A DNA stretch of 64,000 bases from Elysia chlorotica (lineage: Eukaryota > Mollusca > Gastropoda > Plakobranchidae). The stretch is from the NCBI GenBank assembly GCA_003991915.1, contig RQTK01000337.1, positions 186,001 through 250,000 on the forward strand, written 5' to 3'. Both the position numbers and the translations under genes were made by a program. The stretch's first letter is position 1. Every line of letters begins with the position of its first letter. The notes beneath the pieces are model-generated. The model was not told where the DNA came from, made no database searches, and was given only the letters and a program-made list of their open reading frames with translations. Shown here piece after piece: positions 24,513-39,197 of this stretch.

Positions 24513-24789
24513 ACTATCTGTCTTCTCCAGTAAAGATTACGTCCCTGTAGTTTGCATTTTTCAGCTTAAGCTGAAGCGTTGAAAAGAGCAAAGACTGTAC
24601 TACAGCTACAAATCAAATTACTAGAAAGTAACGAAATTTCAAAAAGCATAATAACAGTGTAAAAATCAATATTGGGACATTATATGACCACGCCATAAGA
24701 AAAACAGCAGTAGGTGAAAGAAAGCATGCTGAAATCTGCATAGAAACTTATTCCTGTAAACATAAATAATAATAATAAAAAACGATGGA

Positions 24790-25490
24790 ACAGAGGAGCC
24801 GAGTAAATGGAGTTGAAGAGAAACACAAGAGCGTCGAAAGACATGTAAAGAGATTGTGCAACGGGGCAACGGGATACAGGATAATTAGCCAACGGATACA
24901 ACTAGATTTAAAAAAAGGAATACACTGCAAAACTTTGCTGAAGAAGATAAAAGAGGTTGCAAGAGGTAAATTACTGACAAAAAATGCTACTTTTAATCGA
25001 ACGACGGAAACATTTCTTTATGAAAAAGTAAAACATTGTCAACAGATGGTTTGAACGCAACACTGAGCTATATCATGGTATCATAGGCCCTCGACCAGAA
25101 ATCTGATGAGAAAAAGAAGCAAAAACATAAGGCTTAGTACTAAACTGAATACGCTAAAAGCCTTTATTCTTACCAAATGCAGAGATTTGGAATATAGTAT
25201 GAAACTGTCATTGAAAGAAAAGAAAAACGATGAAGTAATGGATATCTTGGAATGAAATAGATAATTACTAAAATGGTTAGTGAAAGACAGTTTACATTTT
25301 TGGGCATATAAACCTAGCGCAGGTTCTAGAACATTATTATGTGGAAAAATAGACAGAAAGAAAAGCAGAGGGAGGCCAAGCACAATCTCAGGAAGAAAGA
25401 AACGCCGATCAATGTTTTCAAAGAAACCCTTGAAAAAACAGAAGTGGGTGGCCATGATCGCTAATCAGGCACATAAGACGAAGATGAATA
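24790..25490 (+). mobile_element. degenerate LINE remnant
   Basis: Plus-strand translation near 25350-25480 shows KKSRGRPSTIS followed by a KQKWVAMIANQAHKT end, the layout of many LINE polyproteins (RGRP motif, then a KW..M terminal segment). Upstream, RWFERNTELYHGIIGPRP may be a pre-RT linker. The RT core between them is missing. Weak but coherent. Confidence 0.4.
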
Positions 25491-25877
25491 TTCCTGATAT
25501 CGCAAATTATGGATATATATTTGCTAGATATTTTCCTTTTTTATGATTAACATCCGTTGTGATAATATTTTTGAAACAATAGCTTTTTTATATTTAAGTT
25601 TCTACAACCATAGTATTTTTTGACAAAACTATGAATCTCAATGCCAATTATTGTAACTGTGTATTTCATAATTTAAGCATTGCTGCAATGGAAGAAAAAA
25701 TATTGGTTTTTCGTTTACTCCGAAATATGTAACATGTATTTAATGCCGAAAACACAAAACAAAGGAGAAGATGTACATAAAACCAATTAAATTTTGTTGT
25801 TTTTGCCCTCTTTTAATTAAAACATATGCCTTTTCTTTAATATCATATTATAATTGTTTACATCTGGACAAAATGTT

Positions 25878-26097
25878 GGGGACGCGATGGCCCTGCGGCT
25901 TCCGGCGCAAAAGGTTCGGGTTCGGGCCCTGACGATTTCGCACCCTACTGGTTGGGTCGGTGTCAGTTTAATGTGATCGGATGAGACAGGAATCATGGTA
26001 TCCCCGCCCTGTCTCGTGTGTGGCATAACATAAAATTGTCAGATGCCTGTAGACAATATAGCCTATATAGTGCTGATGTTGGACGTTAAACCAATTC

Positions 26098-26137
<40 letters not shown>
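25878..26137 (+). mobile_element. full-length tRNA-headed SINE with (CAA)n tail
   Basis: The clearest copy. It has a head with GGTTCGGGTTCGGGCCC, a body (GGTGTCAGTTTAATGTGATC, CCCCGCCCTGTCTCGTGTG), a tail core (TGATGTTGGACGTTAAACCA) and about 12 CAA units. It is bounded by a 13-base target-site duplication TGGACAAAATGTT at 25865-25877 and 26138-26150. The tail resembles the GGACGTTAAAC end known from molluscan SINEs (from memory). Confidence 0.9.
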
Positions 26138-28399
26138 TGGACAAAATGTTTATTTGCATTACAATTTTATCAAAACATTTATTAAGCTGTAAATTCATTA
26201 CAAATCTTGAAAAGATTCACTATTTTACAATATTGTGCCGATTGAATTATGAAGTGTATTTAACAATATTATGTATAGAAAAAGACAAAATAAAGTGTGT
26301 ATTTCTTATCATTCAAAATAGTGCAAAACGGCGCAGAATGAATAGGAATCGCGCGAGTCAAGCGAAATGACTGGAAATTACAAAACACCTTTCTTCTCTT
26401 TACTGAATTTGAACGCGTAAATGACTCGGGCTATGCACGAAATGGCTTGAAATAACTCGAAATTACACGGAATGATGCAAAGTGACTGGATCCGACGCTG
26501 GGGTCCAGTCAGTTTCTGGCCCTTGACAAATCTCCCCAGCGTCACCAGCAATTGTATACTAGAATTTTTAGACTAGTAGGTCCCGGCTATGTCGTGCTCG
26601 CACAATTGAAACCTTTTTTCACAGAGTATAGGCCTACTACACCCCTGATTCAGTGATTCAATGGCTAACACCTTCTCCATGTATCAAATAATGGGTTCAT
26701 GCAAGATCTTTGGAACGTTCTTCGACTAGGTGGCACTTTAAGTCAATATCATTATTGTCAGCGTTTTGCTTTCTTTTTCGATATAGTTTTTCATTTACAA
26801 CTCTCTGTACATAAGCATCTCCTTCTTAATCTTACTGTTTCAAAGGTTACTGCGAGGGCTAAACTGTGTTCACTGCAGATTTTAGTCTGGACGAAGCAAG
26901 GGTGTTAGTACCAACACGTATATATAATTATATATAAGTAAAAATGTGAAATGCTACAATACTCAGCACACTAGTCTAGTTCAAATACAGTTAAAAAGTA
27001 TTAAACACTAAGATTAAGGGCTTAGACAGTTCGAGCTCTTGAAAATCCTGTATATAATAGTTTAGCGCGACGATGATCAAACGATGATGGTCCAACGATG
27101 CCGCTCTCAAGTTAGTAAGACAGGCTGACCACAGACGCAATGGACAGAGTTCAACAGCAGCTCACATGATAGGCCCTTGATCTTTCTTCATAAAACTAAT
27201 GGAATCAAATTTGTTTTCTGTATAGGTTTCTTAATTGAAAAAAGGAATTTCCTATTTAGTGTATGCATACTGAAAAGGGCAAAATTTCCAGTAAGAGAAC
27301 AATTCTACTTCCAATTTCAAAAGTATGAAACATAAGGAAGTTACAATTTTTTTTCGAATGTCTAAAATATGGACATAGAACAGTTTTGACTGTTGTTTCA
27401 AGTTGGGTTTTTGTGTTGTTTTCGCTTTTTGTTTTATTTTTTAATCATCATGTTTGTTTGTGTGTGTGTGTGTGTGTCCGTTCCTCTGGTGAACAGGAAG
27501 TAAAGAGCTACATAGCACCTCAACAATAAAGTGATAAACAAAGAGGATTATAAAATTTATAAATACTACAATATTGAAACATACTTTTAACAAGTAGCGA
27601 TGACAATGAATTGAATGTTATTAAAAACAGTTTTTATGTTCTCCATTATTAATTAAGCGAAGGGGGGCTGTTGTAAGATCTTTTTTTTATTGATTCCCAT
27701 AATAATTATATTATAGTTTTACTTCCACCCTCGTCTCGAATTTTCAAGACAGACTAAAACTATAGTAAAATGCCTAAATATAATAATAACTCGTAAGTTT
27801 TCACTTTATACCTGTTTTGTGTTAACGCTTTTTGACATTGGACTTTGTAATCAATGTTGAGTAACACATAACGTTGTTTTTTGCGTTTTTTTGTTTTTGT
27901 TTTTATTTTGTTTTGTTGTTGTTTTTGTTGCTTTATTTTGTTGTTGTTGTTGTTGTTGTTGGGTGCTTTTGTTTTTATTTGTTTTTGTTTGTTGTTGTTT
28001 TTTTTTGGGGGGGGGGGCGGAAGACAATGATTTTGAATGCTGATTCTATTGATTATGAATTCTTCATAATAACTCTCATTTATAGCGTTTGTTATTCTTT
28101 TTATTTTTCCTGCAGCTTCCTTTCCTCTCATTTGAATTTATTTATACGTGCTTTATGCAATCTAAAAGTGTCACCAACATCGGTTCAAAAGTAGAATTAT
28201 TTCCAACCTCAACTTCATGTATTACTTTAAATATCCAATGTTAGTAGTGGTGTTTTCTTTATCCATTTATTCTGGATTTTTATATGTATGTATAATAGCT
28301 TATGCACATAACTAAATTAGTTGTACTTAATCACTTGATTAACAGTGTGGAACTACAGTTGAGTAAAGAAAGTAATATATATTATGACGCATTGTGTAT

Positions 28400-29108
28400 T
28401 TTGGTCTGGAAACAATGGAACGTGCGAAGTAAAGGAGGTGAGTTCACTAGGTGAGCCATTCCGTTTGTTGCTTGTAGCAGCGAGGACCCCGGGGCCACGT
28501 CCGTGCCTGGTGTAGCCTGACTGTGCCTGGGCCCTGAGAAGCGAAGCCAGGCAAGGATTTGCGTTCGCCGTTGAACCTGGTACTCCGGTAGAGATGAACG
28601 CAGGCCGAGAAAAGCGGTGGAGAAAATACCTCGCCACGGTAGCTCAGCATGTAGGGGGAGGGCAGGGAGGGCTCATCTTGCGTGCAAAACAGGCAGGCTG
28701 TGTTGTGTAGTGTTGTCGATGCAAGTACTGTTAGTAGATTCTATGAACCTGGTTTTTATCCCTCGTCTTCCTATTTCTCCTTTTTTAACGACAGATTAAT
28801 GTGAATTCCACTGCTGTCGAACAGCCTGTGTGTTTCGGAAAGCGTGGCAGTGTTATTTACGCCAGTGAAAGATACCGTGCAGAAACTATATTGTGATATA
28901 ACTTTTACTCTTGATAACCTATCGAAGAACGAACCCATACAGACTCAAGGTAAACACAAGTCTTGTGCCTGTGCGTTGCTTTAACTTTTGAAAAAAGGAT
29001 CTAGATCTAGATGTAGACTTTTTATCAAAGGATTATGTACAGCCTTTGTCTGGCATTTTCTCGAAAGATTTTTTTTTATTAACACAATGATTTGAACGAC
29101 GTGGAGGT
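28400..29108 (+). promoter_or_regulatory. candidate promoter and 5' UTR region of gene C
   Basis: 28435-28700 is markedly GC- and CpG-rich against the AT-rich surroundings. A possible 5' UTR donor, CAAG|GTAAAC, ends at 28949-28950, with a possible acceptor TTATGTACAG ending at 29041. The position just upstream of the first coding exon suggests a promoter, but no core element is clear. Confidence 0.35.
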
Positions 29109-29330
29109 ATGGGAGCATCCAAGAGAAGCAACTTAACGTCAGTGATTCTTATCTTCAGACACTTAATTCTTCTATTTGCTTTGTGCCATGGGAATGACAA
29201 CGCTAAACGCCTGTATGACGATTTGCTGGGACGCAACAGTGGCTATAACAAGCTCATAAGACCAGTGGGGAACAACACGGACAAGTTAATAGTCAAGCTG
29301 GGGATTCGTCTCTCACAGCTCATCGATATT
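29109..29330 (+). CDS. Gene C exon 1: signal peptide and N-terminal helix
   Basis: 74 whole codons from ATG at 29109 to the donor ATT|GTAAGT. A hydrophobic leader ([11 protein letters not shown]) precedes [12 protein letters not shown] and the GYNKLIRPV and LSQLIDI landmarks. Gene B has a phase 1 intron between leader and helix; here there is none. Confidence 0.9.
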
Positions 29331-29405
29331 GTAAGTACAGAGTAGAGCTTATTATTTAGTAACATAAAATGTATGCATATCAATACTAACATATTATATA
29401 CCATG

Positions 29406-29437
<32 letters not shown>

Positions 29438-32400
29438 AATATATATATATACACATATACACACTCATGACATATGTTTATATTTGTATATTATAAATAT
29501 TATCCACGCTGTTGTTGAAGAGTGTTAAAGATTAAAAAGGATATTGGCCGTGGAATGGCTAAGTGAAGAGAGAAAAAAAACTAATTGTGAGAAACAAATT
29601 GAAATAGGTCGAGAGAAGGAAGACAGAGAAAAAAAGAGAAAAAGAGGGGGTGAGAGTCGGTTGAAAGTAGGAAGTTGTTGCATAGTTTAAATGAGTAGAA
29701 AGGAGGATGGAATGGTCGAATGAAGAGAGGGGAAAACTGATTGTGAGAGAGACAATATTGTCGAAAAGAGAAAGACAGAAAAAATGCAGAAGAAAAAGAG
29801 GGAGACAAAAGTAAAGAAGAACAAGAGAAGCACTAACTTATTACTCCATTCGTTTCTTTTTCTTTAGGCCTTAACTGCGAATTGCAAGAAGTTAAGCTAC
29901 CTGTACTCCCTTTTCTCCCCCATTGTGTTTAAATAAAAATTCTCACTTTAATGTGTTGTGTACTGTTGTGATGAAGCGAATACTTATCTGTTATGTATAT
30001 TTGGCGTACAGTGCTGGTAAAAGCACACATCCATATCCCTGTGAGCCTTCTGTTATTATAGTAAAGTATTTGACCACATCATGTTCAGCCATGATTGTGT
30101 AGGTAGGTTTAAAACGCTAAGCATCCATATAATGCAGTTTGTGTTAACTTGTTTTCAAAGAGTTTTTAGACCATAGAACTTTATGGGACTGTGTCGAAAG
30201 GTGAGACAGTTATTAGTGTTTATAAGCAGATGCATGCTTCTTCTATGTTTCTTTATTGCTTATATCCAAAGTGACCATGCCTATTTTTTGATAAATTGAG
30301 ATAAAGCGTAACAGGATTTGTTTTCAGAGAAACGTATATCTCAATGGTTGTGCAGCAGGTCTAAAACCAACAGGGGTCTTTGCTCTCCATTAACTTTCTT
30401 AGTCACTGGAATAACTTCAACAGTTTTCTAGAGGCTAAGAATTGTGTATACATGCATCATTCTAATTTTCTGGTCATTTTTCCGTGCCTCTCAAGCCACC
30501 ATTACAAGTTATGAGCCTGGACAACAAACCTTGCTTTAAAGAGATTATTGAAAATAACAAACAGAAGCATTACTTTTAGTCATGAAACGACAGTTTATCA
30601 CCACCTAAAACCAAGTTATCTCCCTGACGCTGATATTTTCAGATGTATTCTCATCTTAATTCAAACGAAGATAATGTTAAGAGTGCAACATCGTTTCAAG
30701 CAGGTCTATAACTTTAAAAAAGCAAACTCGCACGTACAAAAACACTGCCTTAAATCCTTTTCCATTCTCCATAGAAAGCTTCCTTTTAGATAATGGGCCT
30801 TTCCAAGTTTTGTACTCGTTGGCCATTTCTGAGCCATCCCCTTATTGTGGGAAGAAAAAAGATGTTGCTTTGTTGTCCTTGTCTTGGAGAAAACAAATAC
30901 GTGTTTTAACTCCACATTACAGGATTCCTTTCTATTATTCTCAGCTATGAGATTAAAGTTTATTCGATTCTAAGCAGATGTATAGAGCCTGTGGATCATA
31001 TTGACTGTATACATATACATTTGTTTTTGCGATCGTGCATAGATAACGATTTATACATTTCGTTTTTATTTCACCAGGCGATCAGTGCATTATTAGTAGG
31101 CTGCAAATGAATGCCCATACCGCCACGTCAAAAGTTTTAATACACACTCTTCTACCGTATACATTTCATGATGTTGAATTCCATGGGTATTTTTGTATTA
31201 CAGGGTAAGGGTAGATTTAGGTTATCGAGAGTAAATTTGAAGATCATCAGTATGGAAGAACAAAGAAAGAGAGAGCAGAAGCTCATTTTTCCATTAACTG
31301 TTAAGATCGTGCGTTAAGTATATGATTGAAATTATGCTTTTTAACTTTGAAAAAAAAAAAGATATGGAAGACTGCAGATGAAACAGTCCAAAAACTTTAA
31401 ACTTACAGGCTGAACTAATATAATCCTATGTATTTTCAAATACACATTTTTATAATAAATTGAAGTTACCAACAAGCCCCTTGACAAGATTTGGGGGAAA
31501 TATAAGGAAACTCAGATAATTTATAAAATGTACTATTTTATAAGCTGTATTAAAATTATATAAGAGAAGAGTGGAGAACTCGAGTGGATAAACAAGAAAA
31601 ACGGATCTCAAACCGTTGTAGACAGGTTTGTGACAGATCAATCTTCCGTCAATTCCAGCTTCCAAGATACACGGATGGTCCGTGCTTACCAATACCATAT
31701 CCTCTGGACCTGTTGCCAAGATCCGCAGAAGCCAAGCATCAGTCATAAAAAGAGAAAGATGTATACTGTTTTACCAAAAAATGGTACAGTACCATTAAGA
31801 GACACCGCAATTGAGACAAAAATGATCAAGATTTCGCTAAAAGTATTCTATTCCTCAGTGAATGGACAATCTTTTGGGAAGAACAAAATTCAAAACCATA
31901 CTTTCATAAAGAAGAAAATACTGGAAAAGCGGAGGCAGAAGTTCTCGCTCTTTTTTTTTTTTACCGACAAGACCCAAAATGACTAGAAAAGACCCGAAAA
32001 TACAACCGGTAAGACCCGAGAAGACACTAAATGATTTGAAAAAAAAACTTACATGTATGGTTTCTTTATTTACTGTTTTTTTATTTGTTTTTTTTTTACT
32101 TGTCAAAAAAAAAGGCTACACAGCCGAGCAGACATCTCAGATATACTGAGCATTGTAGACAAGACATGAATCGGACATCACCGTATTGAATTCTTCTCTG
32201 AATGTACCTTGTCTTTTCGGGTCTTTTCGGGTGTCTTTTCAGATCTTCTCGGGTCTTCTCGGTATAAATAAGTGCCCGGAATCCTTCGATGAGGAGGAAT
32301 ATTTGTGTCAAGGTCTCAAAGAAATTCAGGAAACATATGTTAAAGAGCGGCAAGAAAGGTGTCAAAGTATAAGCACCATCCCGATTCTATGTCTATTATC

Positions 32401-33027
32401 CAAACTTGGGCAGAGGCATTTTAAAGATGCCAAAGGATTGTTAAAATTGTGCGTATATCAAAATCAGTCATGTTTCATCGTCATTTAATAAAGTGAAAAC
32501 CTTAAGACCAAATACATAGGATGCTGACATGTCAATTTGGTCTAACTAGAAAAACGTATAAATCTGTTGCTATCCAAATATCAGTGAATAAAAAACACGG
32601 AAAACAACAAAGACCTTATTTTGTCTTATCACTTGATTGCTCCTCCTCTTTTTTACCGTGCTGTTTTATGTGTCATATAGCTCTTCGGCATTTACCAATA
32701 TCGTTGCTTACTTTTTTAGTATTGCCTACCTAGGAACGTTTTATCTTGCCTTACTGGTTCTTATAGTTTCACCACTAGCTCCTTCTTGCTATCTTTAGAC
32801 GATTTACACTTCGCCTATGTCACTGTCTCAAATGTGGCAGCTACCCTTTTTTTCTTCTTTGTATTTGGTCTCCTGTGTTTGAGTTTCCTTAACAACAATA
32901 ACATTTTCTACGCGTATTTATTGTGTGTTTTGTTGTTGTTGGGTTGTTGTTGGGTTGTAGTTGTTGTTGTTTTTTGTTTTGTTTTTTTTGGGGGGGGTAT
33001 TGTTGTTTTTTATTGTTGTTGTTGTTC

Positions 33028-33079
<52 letters not shown>

Positions 33080-36000
33080 ATTGTTGTTTTGTTTAAAGAG
33101 CATTGACATTCCTAAAGTCAAACTAATTTAGAGCACGGCATCCGCCCATAGTGAGCTGTTTTGCTTAATATGACTAATATGCTAAGTTGCACTAAATTTC
33201 AAAACGACTCAAGTAGTTTTGTCGTAAAAATGACATGTCGCTAATTTTACAAGTGCTATAATGTGAAAACTCTTTTGTACATGCGCATTAAATGTAGAGC
33301 TATTACTGACTACGAGAGCATATTGAAAATAAATTATATCTACAAGGCGATGAAATCGTCCATATTTGACACACGACTAGTATACTAAACAAAAGCTCTG
33401 TCTTTTCTGGAGACGATGGTTTGCCACTTTCAAAATAGTCACCTGTCTATTCGACGTACAGTCTCCTCAGTTGGGCACGTTGTTGAATGGTGTCGCTGCT
33501 GTTGCTACAGCCGCTCTTGGAAAACCACTATATTAGCACTGGCATTACGCTGAGCCCGGCGATCAGCACGAATCATATTATCATTGCAAGACTGGTACTC
33601 TCAGTTGGATGTTGATGCAAGTGCGTTGTAATATATATAATCTTACGATTTAGTCCTTCAATATGCTTTTTAGATGCTTCGCATGTTTATCTTTTTTCCT
33701 TGAGATCTTATTTCGTCTGAAGGAAAAGCGTTGGAAAAAAAGGGTCTGGATCTTCGAAAAATCGTTTTACTTTTTCTTAGAGTGTCAATGGCGATGGTTC
33801 AAGATAAACATTTCCTATTTAGCGGGCATTTTATCACATTGATCTACACTCGCCCTGTAATGAAGTAAACGCACGATTGAAATTTTGCATGATGACGTCC
33901 CCAGATTTTGCCGGATAAAAAAAAAGATTTTGTATGAATAACTGACTTTCGCATGAAGCCTGTTTAAGAGACCTTTTATTAATCTGTTCGGGATACAAAT
34001 TTAATTGCTTTTAAAAAGATATTAATACATTTTTAAGCTGTACTCGTCAAAATTATCAGTGATTGGCATTCTGTTGCAAGTTTTGGTTCATTTCGTTTTT
34101 GTTTAACACGGCACTTTGGTGTTGTTTTTCAAATATGCTTTAAAACTTTGAAATGAAAGCCGAAGATAAAGGAATGAGATATATATAATGAAACAAAAGT
34201 ATAAATACGAGTTTTCTTTGTTTGCGGTTTCGGATATTTATTCTATAATATCTCGATCCAATAGTCTTGTTATAAGTTGTGAAAAAAACGCCTCGTTTTT
34301 TCCAGAATATTAAATACTGTATATCTGTGCTCTGCGTATGGTTTGAGATATGTTATGTTTTGCCAAGGTTGTATTTTCACATTTGAGTTAAGTCCACCCA
34401 ACTTTTAAAGAATTCTGACCCATGCAATTCAAACTTTCAGGTTGCGATTTGTACGTTAAAAGCACGAATGTATACACATTAAATGTGCAGAAAAAATGTT
34501 TCTACATGTAGTGGTATAATAAAAGTAAGTTGTTGTAGTTGTTTTTTCTAAATTGCAAACTGAATACATCATGTTAGAAACATAGTTTTAAAGATTTCTT
34601 ACAATTAGTATTATATCAGTAAGGTGTTTTCGAAAATACTTTAAAGTAATACTAATTTGCTTAAAAGCCGACCACCCGTCACTCTGGTGTAATGCTCATC
34701 TACAACCAAAGCGAAATTGATTCTAGCATTAGTAGTTATACGCCTCGGCATGTATGGCAAGGAAGTATGACATTCTATAACGTTATAAAAACAAAGAAAC
34801 ACATCGGAAATCTCAATTCTTTTCACATACCATATGTAACATATGTTAACATATGTCACATATTTGATACTTGTCCGAAGGAGTAACTAAAAGTTATGAT
34901 TATAATACATGTAGTCCTTAAAAACGGGGCCTGTAAGATTGCAGAGATAAGATAAATGTAGTATTTATTTTCATTTTTTAAATCTGTAAAATAGAACTGC
35001 ATCGGCTCATATCAACAGCTAAACCGCACGATGGGGTGAGGCAGCTGAAAAAGGAGCTTAAAATCACCGAATCCAAGCCTAGCATCTGATTAAATACTTG
35101 CTTTTTGATCATGCCCTCATAATTGAAGATGCTTTTACCCCTGTCTCTCACCTAAAGCATTTCTGGAGAATCGTCTTTCTTAGTTTTATAGTAATCTATA
35201 AAACTGAGATGTATTACTCATCAATTTATTTACGTCTGTTTCCATCTAAAAGGCTTTCACTTCTTTTTCCTTGTAAACCTTTAGCAAGTAAAACGTTTTT
35301 GCTTTTATTTCTATATATTTAACTTGGGCTTGAAAGAGGCGTAAGGCTCTCAGCAACATCCACTTTCTCAAAGATGTGCTCCTAGTTTCACTATCCTGTG
35401 GAAATCGACTGAATTCGGCGACGCGCAAGGAGATCCCCGGAGATGTAATTGCCTCTCGTTTTCGACATGAGGTGGGTTTCAGACACTTTCTGTAAAGAGA
35501 AGATATAGAGAAGGAGCGTCACAAGAAAAAATCTGGAAGGGGTAAAAAATTTGGCAGCTTGGAACTTCAAGACAATTTAAAACATGGGTAGAAGACAGAT
35601 GGAGTGACAAAGGGGCAGAAAAAGGTTTAGAGAGCGCCACATGCTAATTAGTATACCCCCTCACACAAACACAGACACAGTTTTTAAAAACACTTCCAAA
35701 CTCTTTAACTGCATCAGAAATGAGTGATATTACTATAAACCCTAAGAAAGTTGCAGAAATGAAGACAGTGAGAGAAAAGAATGTTTAAGCGCGTTGGGGC
35801 AGAGGACATTGATGGTTGCTTGATAGATAGAAAGAGTGGTTAATAAACTGCTGTATCATATTGATCCAGCATCAAAGTGGAATCATTTTAAAATATTACA
35901 TTTGTAAACATTAATAACCAGAGAAAAACAAGATGTAAAGTAGCGGGCTTTACCACCGCTCACCTCTTCTCCCAGCTATCTCTACCTTAAAATCGTTAAT

Positions 36001-39000
36001 TTTAATGTTCGTAATAATTATTAATTTTCTGTAATATGCATATGAGATGGATCAGTTCTTGTTTTTTTAATGGGTTTTGTTTTTGTTTGGTGTGTTGGTT
36101 TTCTCTTGGTTTTTTTTTCCTCGATGAAACTGCTTGCTTTCTGTCTACTTTGTTCCCTAAAAAGTAATTAGAAACAAACAGGGAAAGCAAGAGAACCCGA
36201 TCATTCCAACACTAATGATGTATCTCTCTGTGCTCAGGGCGTTTAACCTGGCTCGGATTTCTGGCTCCAGGGGTCATGCCACACACAGACGAGGGGGGGC
36301 AGAGAGCCACTCTAGGCGACCCCTGAGTTGTCCACCCCCGTACGCTGCTCTAACTGCTCGAGAGCATGGGATCATGCCAGAGATTACCAAAGAAGGGCAC
36401 TTGCGTTGATGCTGTTTTGGCTTCCTTCGGTACAACGCTAAGGAAGAATATTATTGATCCCACAGATGAATGATTGTAACATGACTTAAGGTCATACAAT
36501 ATTGCTCACGTTACAGTCACTTGCACTTGCGAAATCTAAAAAAGGTATGTCATGAATTGACATGCTTTGATTTATTTTTATTTGACGATGAAAATAACCT
36601 TTTGCTTTAATTCATTTTTCATTGACTCATTCACTTTTTGTGTCTTTGATCTCTTCAGAACTCAGTTTTACAAGCCTGTAAGTCTTGTTATGTCTTCATT
36701 ACCTTAGAACTTAAGACAAGTATCAAACCTTGTATGAATAGTTTGAAGAAGTTGGTGCTTATATAAATTCCATTGAAGCATTTTTTGTTCATTTGAAAAG
36801 GTTCTCTGCGTTCGATTGAATCTATTCCCTCTATTCCTAGTAATGGAAAAAAGCGAAGGATCACATTCTGAATTAAAATTAAAAAAAACAAACACTTGAT
36901 AAAGTAACTACTGTTCAAGACAATACTATTTGAAAGTTATATGAACGCATTAAATATTCTTAAATATTTCCCTTGCATGTGTTAAAAAACATATGCTTGT
37001 TCTTATAATCAATCCAACTTACTATACTGCCTGATTCTAGTAGTTCATATATTACTACTCGCTACGAGCCTAATATGATGCAGGCTATAAACCCATCACC
37101 AATACCTCTGGTATTGCTTCGTTATTGGAATCAAATTGGCACTTTCCTCTTCGTAGAAAGCTATTCTGTTTTATTGTCCATTCTTTTGTTTCATTTCTAA
37201 ATCGGTTTCAATTTTTATAGTTTCATTAACGAAACTAATAGTACTATACAACGCAATGAAAGAAACTAAGAAACGACTTAATAAAACCAAAGCATGAAAC
37301 ATGTACACATGTAATAATAAAGCCGAAAGAGGTATTGTTTAGTTCTTTTCGGTTGATTGCATTCTCGTCAGCACAAGTCAGTTAGGATTTACTTGACTTG
37401 GGACCCGTCGCCTGACTCGTGAGACTCCTTGACCCCAGCCAACGAGCCAAGCCGTACATTGTTACAGAAATTTGTTTCCACCCTCTCCTGTGTTGATCTC
37501 CTTACGTGTAGAGGTCAGGTTGCCAATACGTGTTGCTCCTTAGTATTTAGTCTTGACTGAATGTTAAGAACTAGGCTTTAGGCTTCCCGCTTTTAATAGT
37601 TGCGTGTGTAAAGAACTAATGTATCATCGCCACATTTGGTAGCACTATGTTACAAATCGATTTGTTGTTTGTTGTTGTTGTTGTTTTTGTTTTTTGTGGG
37701 AGAATATTATCATCTTATGAGACGTCCCCCCCCCCCCCTCCCCAGCCCCTCCGACAACCCTTGATCGCAGATTAAGTCTTCCTCTCTCCACTAATGATCC
37801 CAGATGTTCTCAGCTTATGTGACAGCTTGTCTGTCAATACCGGCTCATCATAATTATATATACATATACACACGCATACATTTATATATGTTATTGTTTT
37901 TTGTTGCGTTTTTTTTTAACGTTCTGGTTGTTCCATCAGAAAAAATATTTAAAACCAGACAAGATCTTCATTCTTTAAACACTAGTCAAATAATAAAAAA
38001 TATAAAAATGTCTTTACAAGATATATTGATATGAATACTTAGTTATTCAGTTGCCACTACTGCGAGTATCTGTTCGCCAGTCATGCTCGAAGAAGGGTTT
38101 TGACGTTTGATAGTTTATAGCGTATATTGTGGAGGCAAAATGAGAACATCTTGTTTTTGTTCACTGATGGTGTTTTGGTCTTCAAGTTTCTTTTATTATG
38201 AAAAATACAAGGTGTCTATTCTTGTTTGTATGACTTAACATTTTAACTTTTGTCCAGTTTTGTTGTGTTTTACTCGTATTGCTTATTAAGGTTCTGGATT
38301 ATGTTCAATGTGTTTCGTGTGTGGATTTCGTGATTAAAAAAGTAATAATGTGAAGTTTAAATAAGGCCTATTATTAGCGCATCCTATATATTTTGGGGGG
38401 CTTTTTTGTGTTACTGTTGCACCGTATACAGCCAGTATTAGATTTTGAGAACGATCAATCAATAGTTTATTATTGGTTGTATGACTGTAGAGACATAAAG
38501 GCTATTTAGCGATACAATTTGTATGAACCCAGAATACATATATTAAAATAGTTGTCCTTGTTTGTTTGTTTGTTTTTGTCTGTTTGTTTAATCAGTAATT
38601 CATGTTTAAAGCATGCTCACATTAATAGTGTTACCCATTAGCATTAATGAGCTGAAGGAAACATTACCATATCTAGTAGTTGAAGTCCATCCAACACAAA
38701 AATGCTAAGCATTCAGTGCAAATACGACCCTATTTTACGACCATAATGAAGATAAAATTGCACGCCTTAATTTGGCCTAACCTTAGATGATCCCACGGAC
38801 GATCGAAATGGGGCAAGATCGATTCTTTCAACGCTGGGCTCGCAGCAGCTACCTCGGCTTTTGCACGCTGGATTAGCGATTAGGTAGCTGGGAACAGGAA
38901 CTTAACGTGTGCGCACCTGTGTAAATAATAACTCTTTACAATAAAATTTACCAACCTAAACAATGTAATCGACCGTTCCTCGCCTATTACATGTACCACA

Positions 39001-39110
39001 CATAGTACTAACTACTACTACTACTACTACTACTCTTACAACGACTACTTCTGCGACTGCTACTAGTACTACCATTACTATTACTACAACAACTACTGCT
39101 GCTGCTACTT

Positions 39111-39197
<87 letters not shown>

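Larger units (their letters stand above)
16162..28399. other. intergenic region between genes B and C
   Basis: About 12 kb of AT-rich DNA with no protein gene I can support. It contains purine-rich tracts (17525-17635), the microsatellites, two SINEs, the LINE remnant and the inverted repeat listed separately. ORFs here are short and unlike any family I recognise. Confidence 0.65.

Noticed and set aside
31450-31746. Minus-strand ORF starting [20 protein letters not shown]
   Set aside because: The first 60 codons look protein-like but match no family I know; the rest is AT-rich and no splice partners were found.
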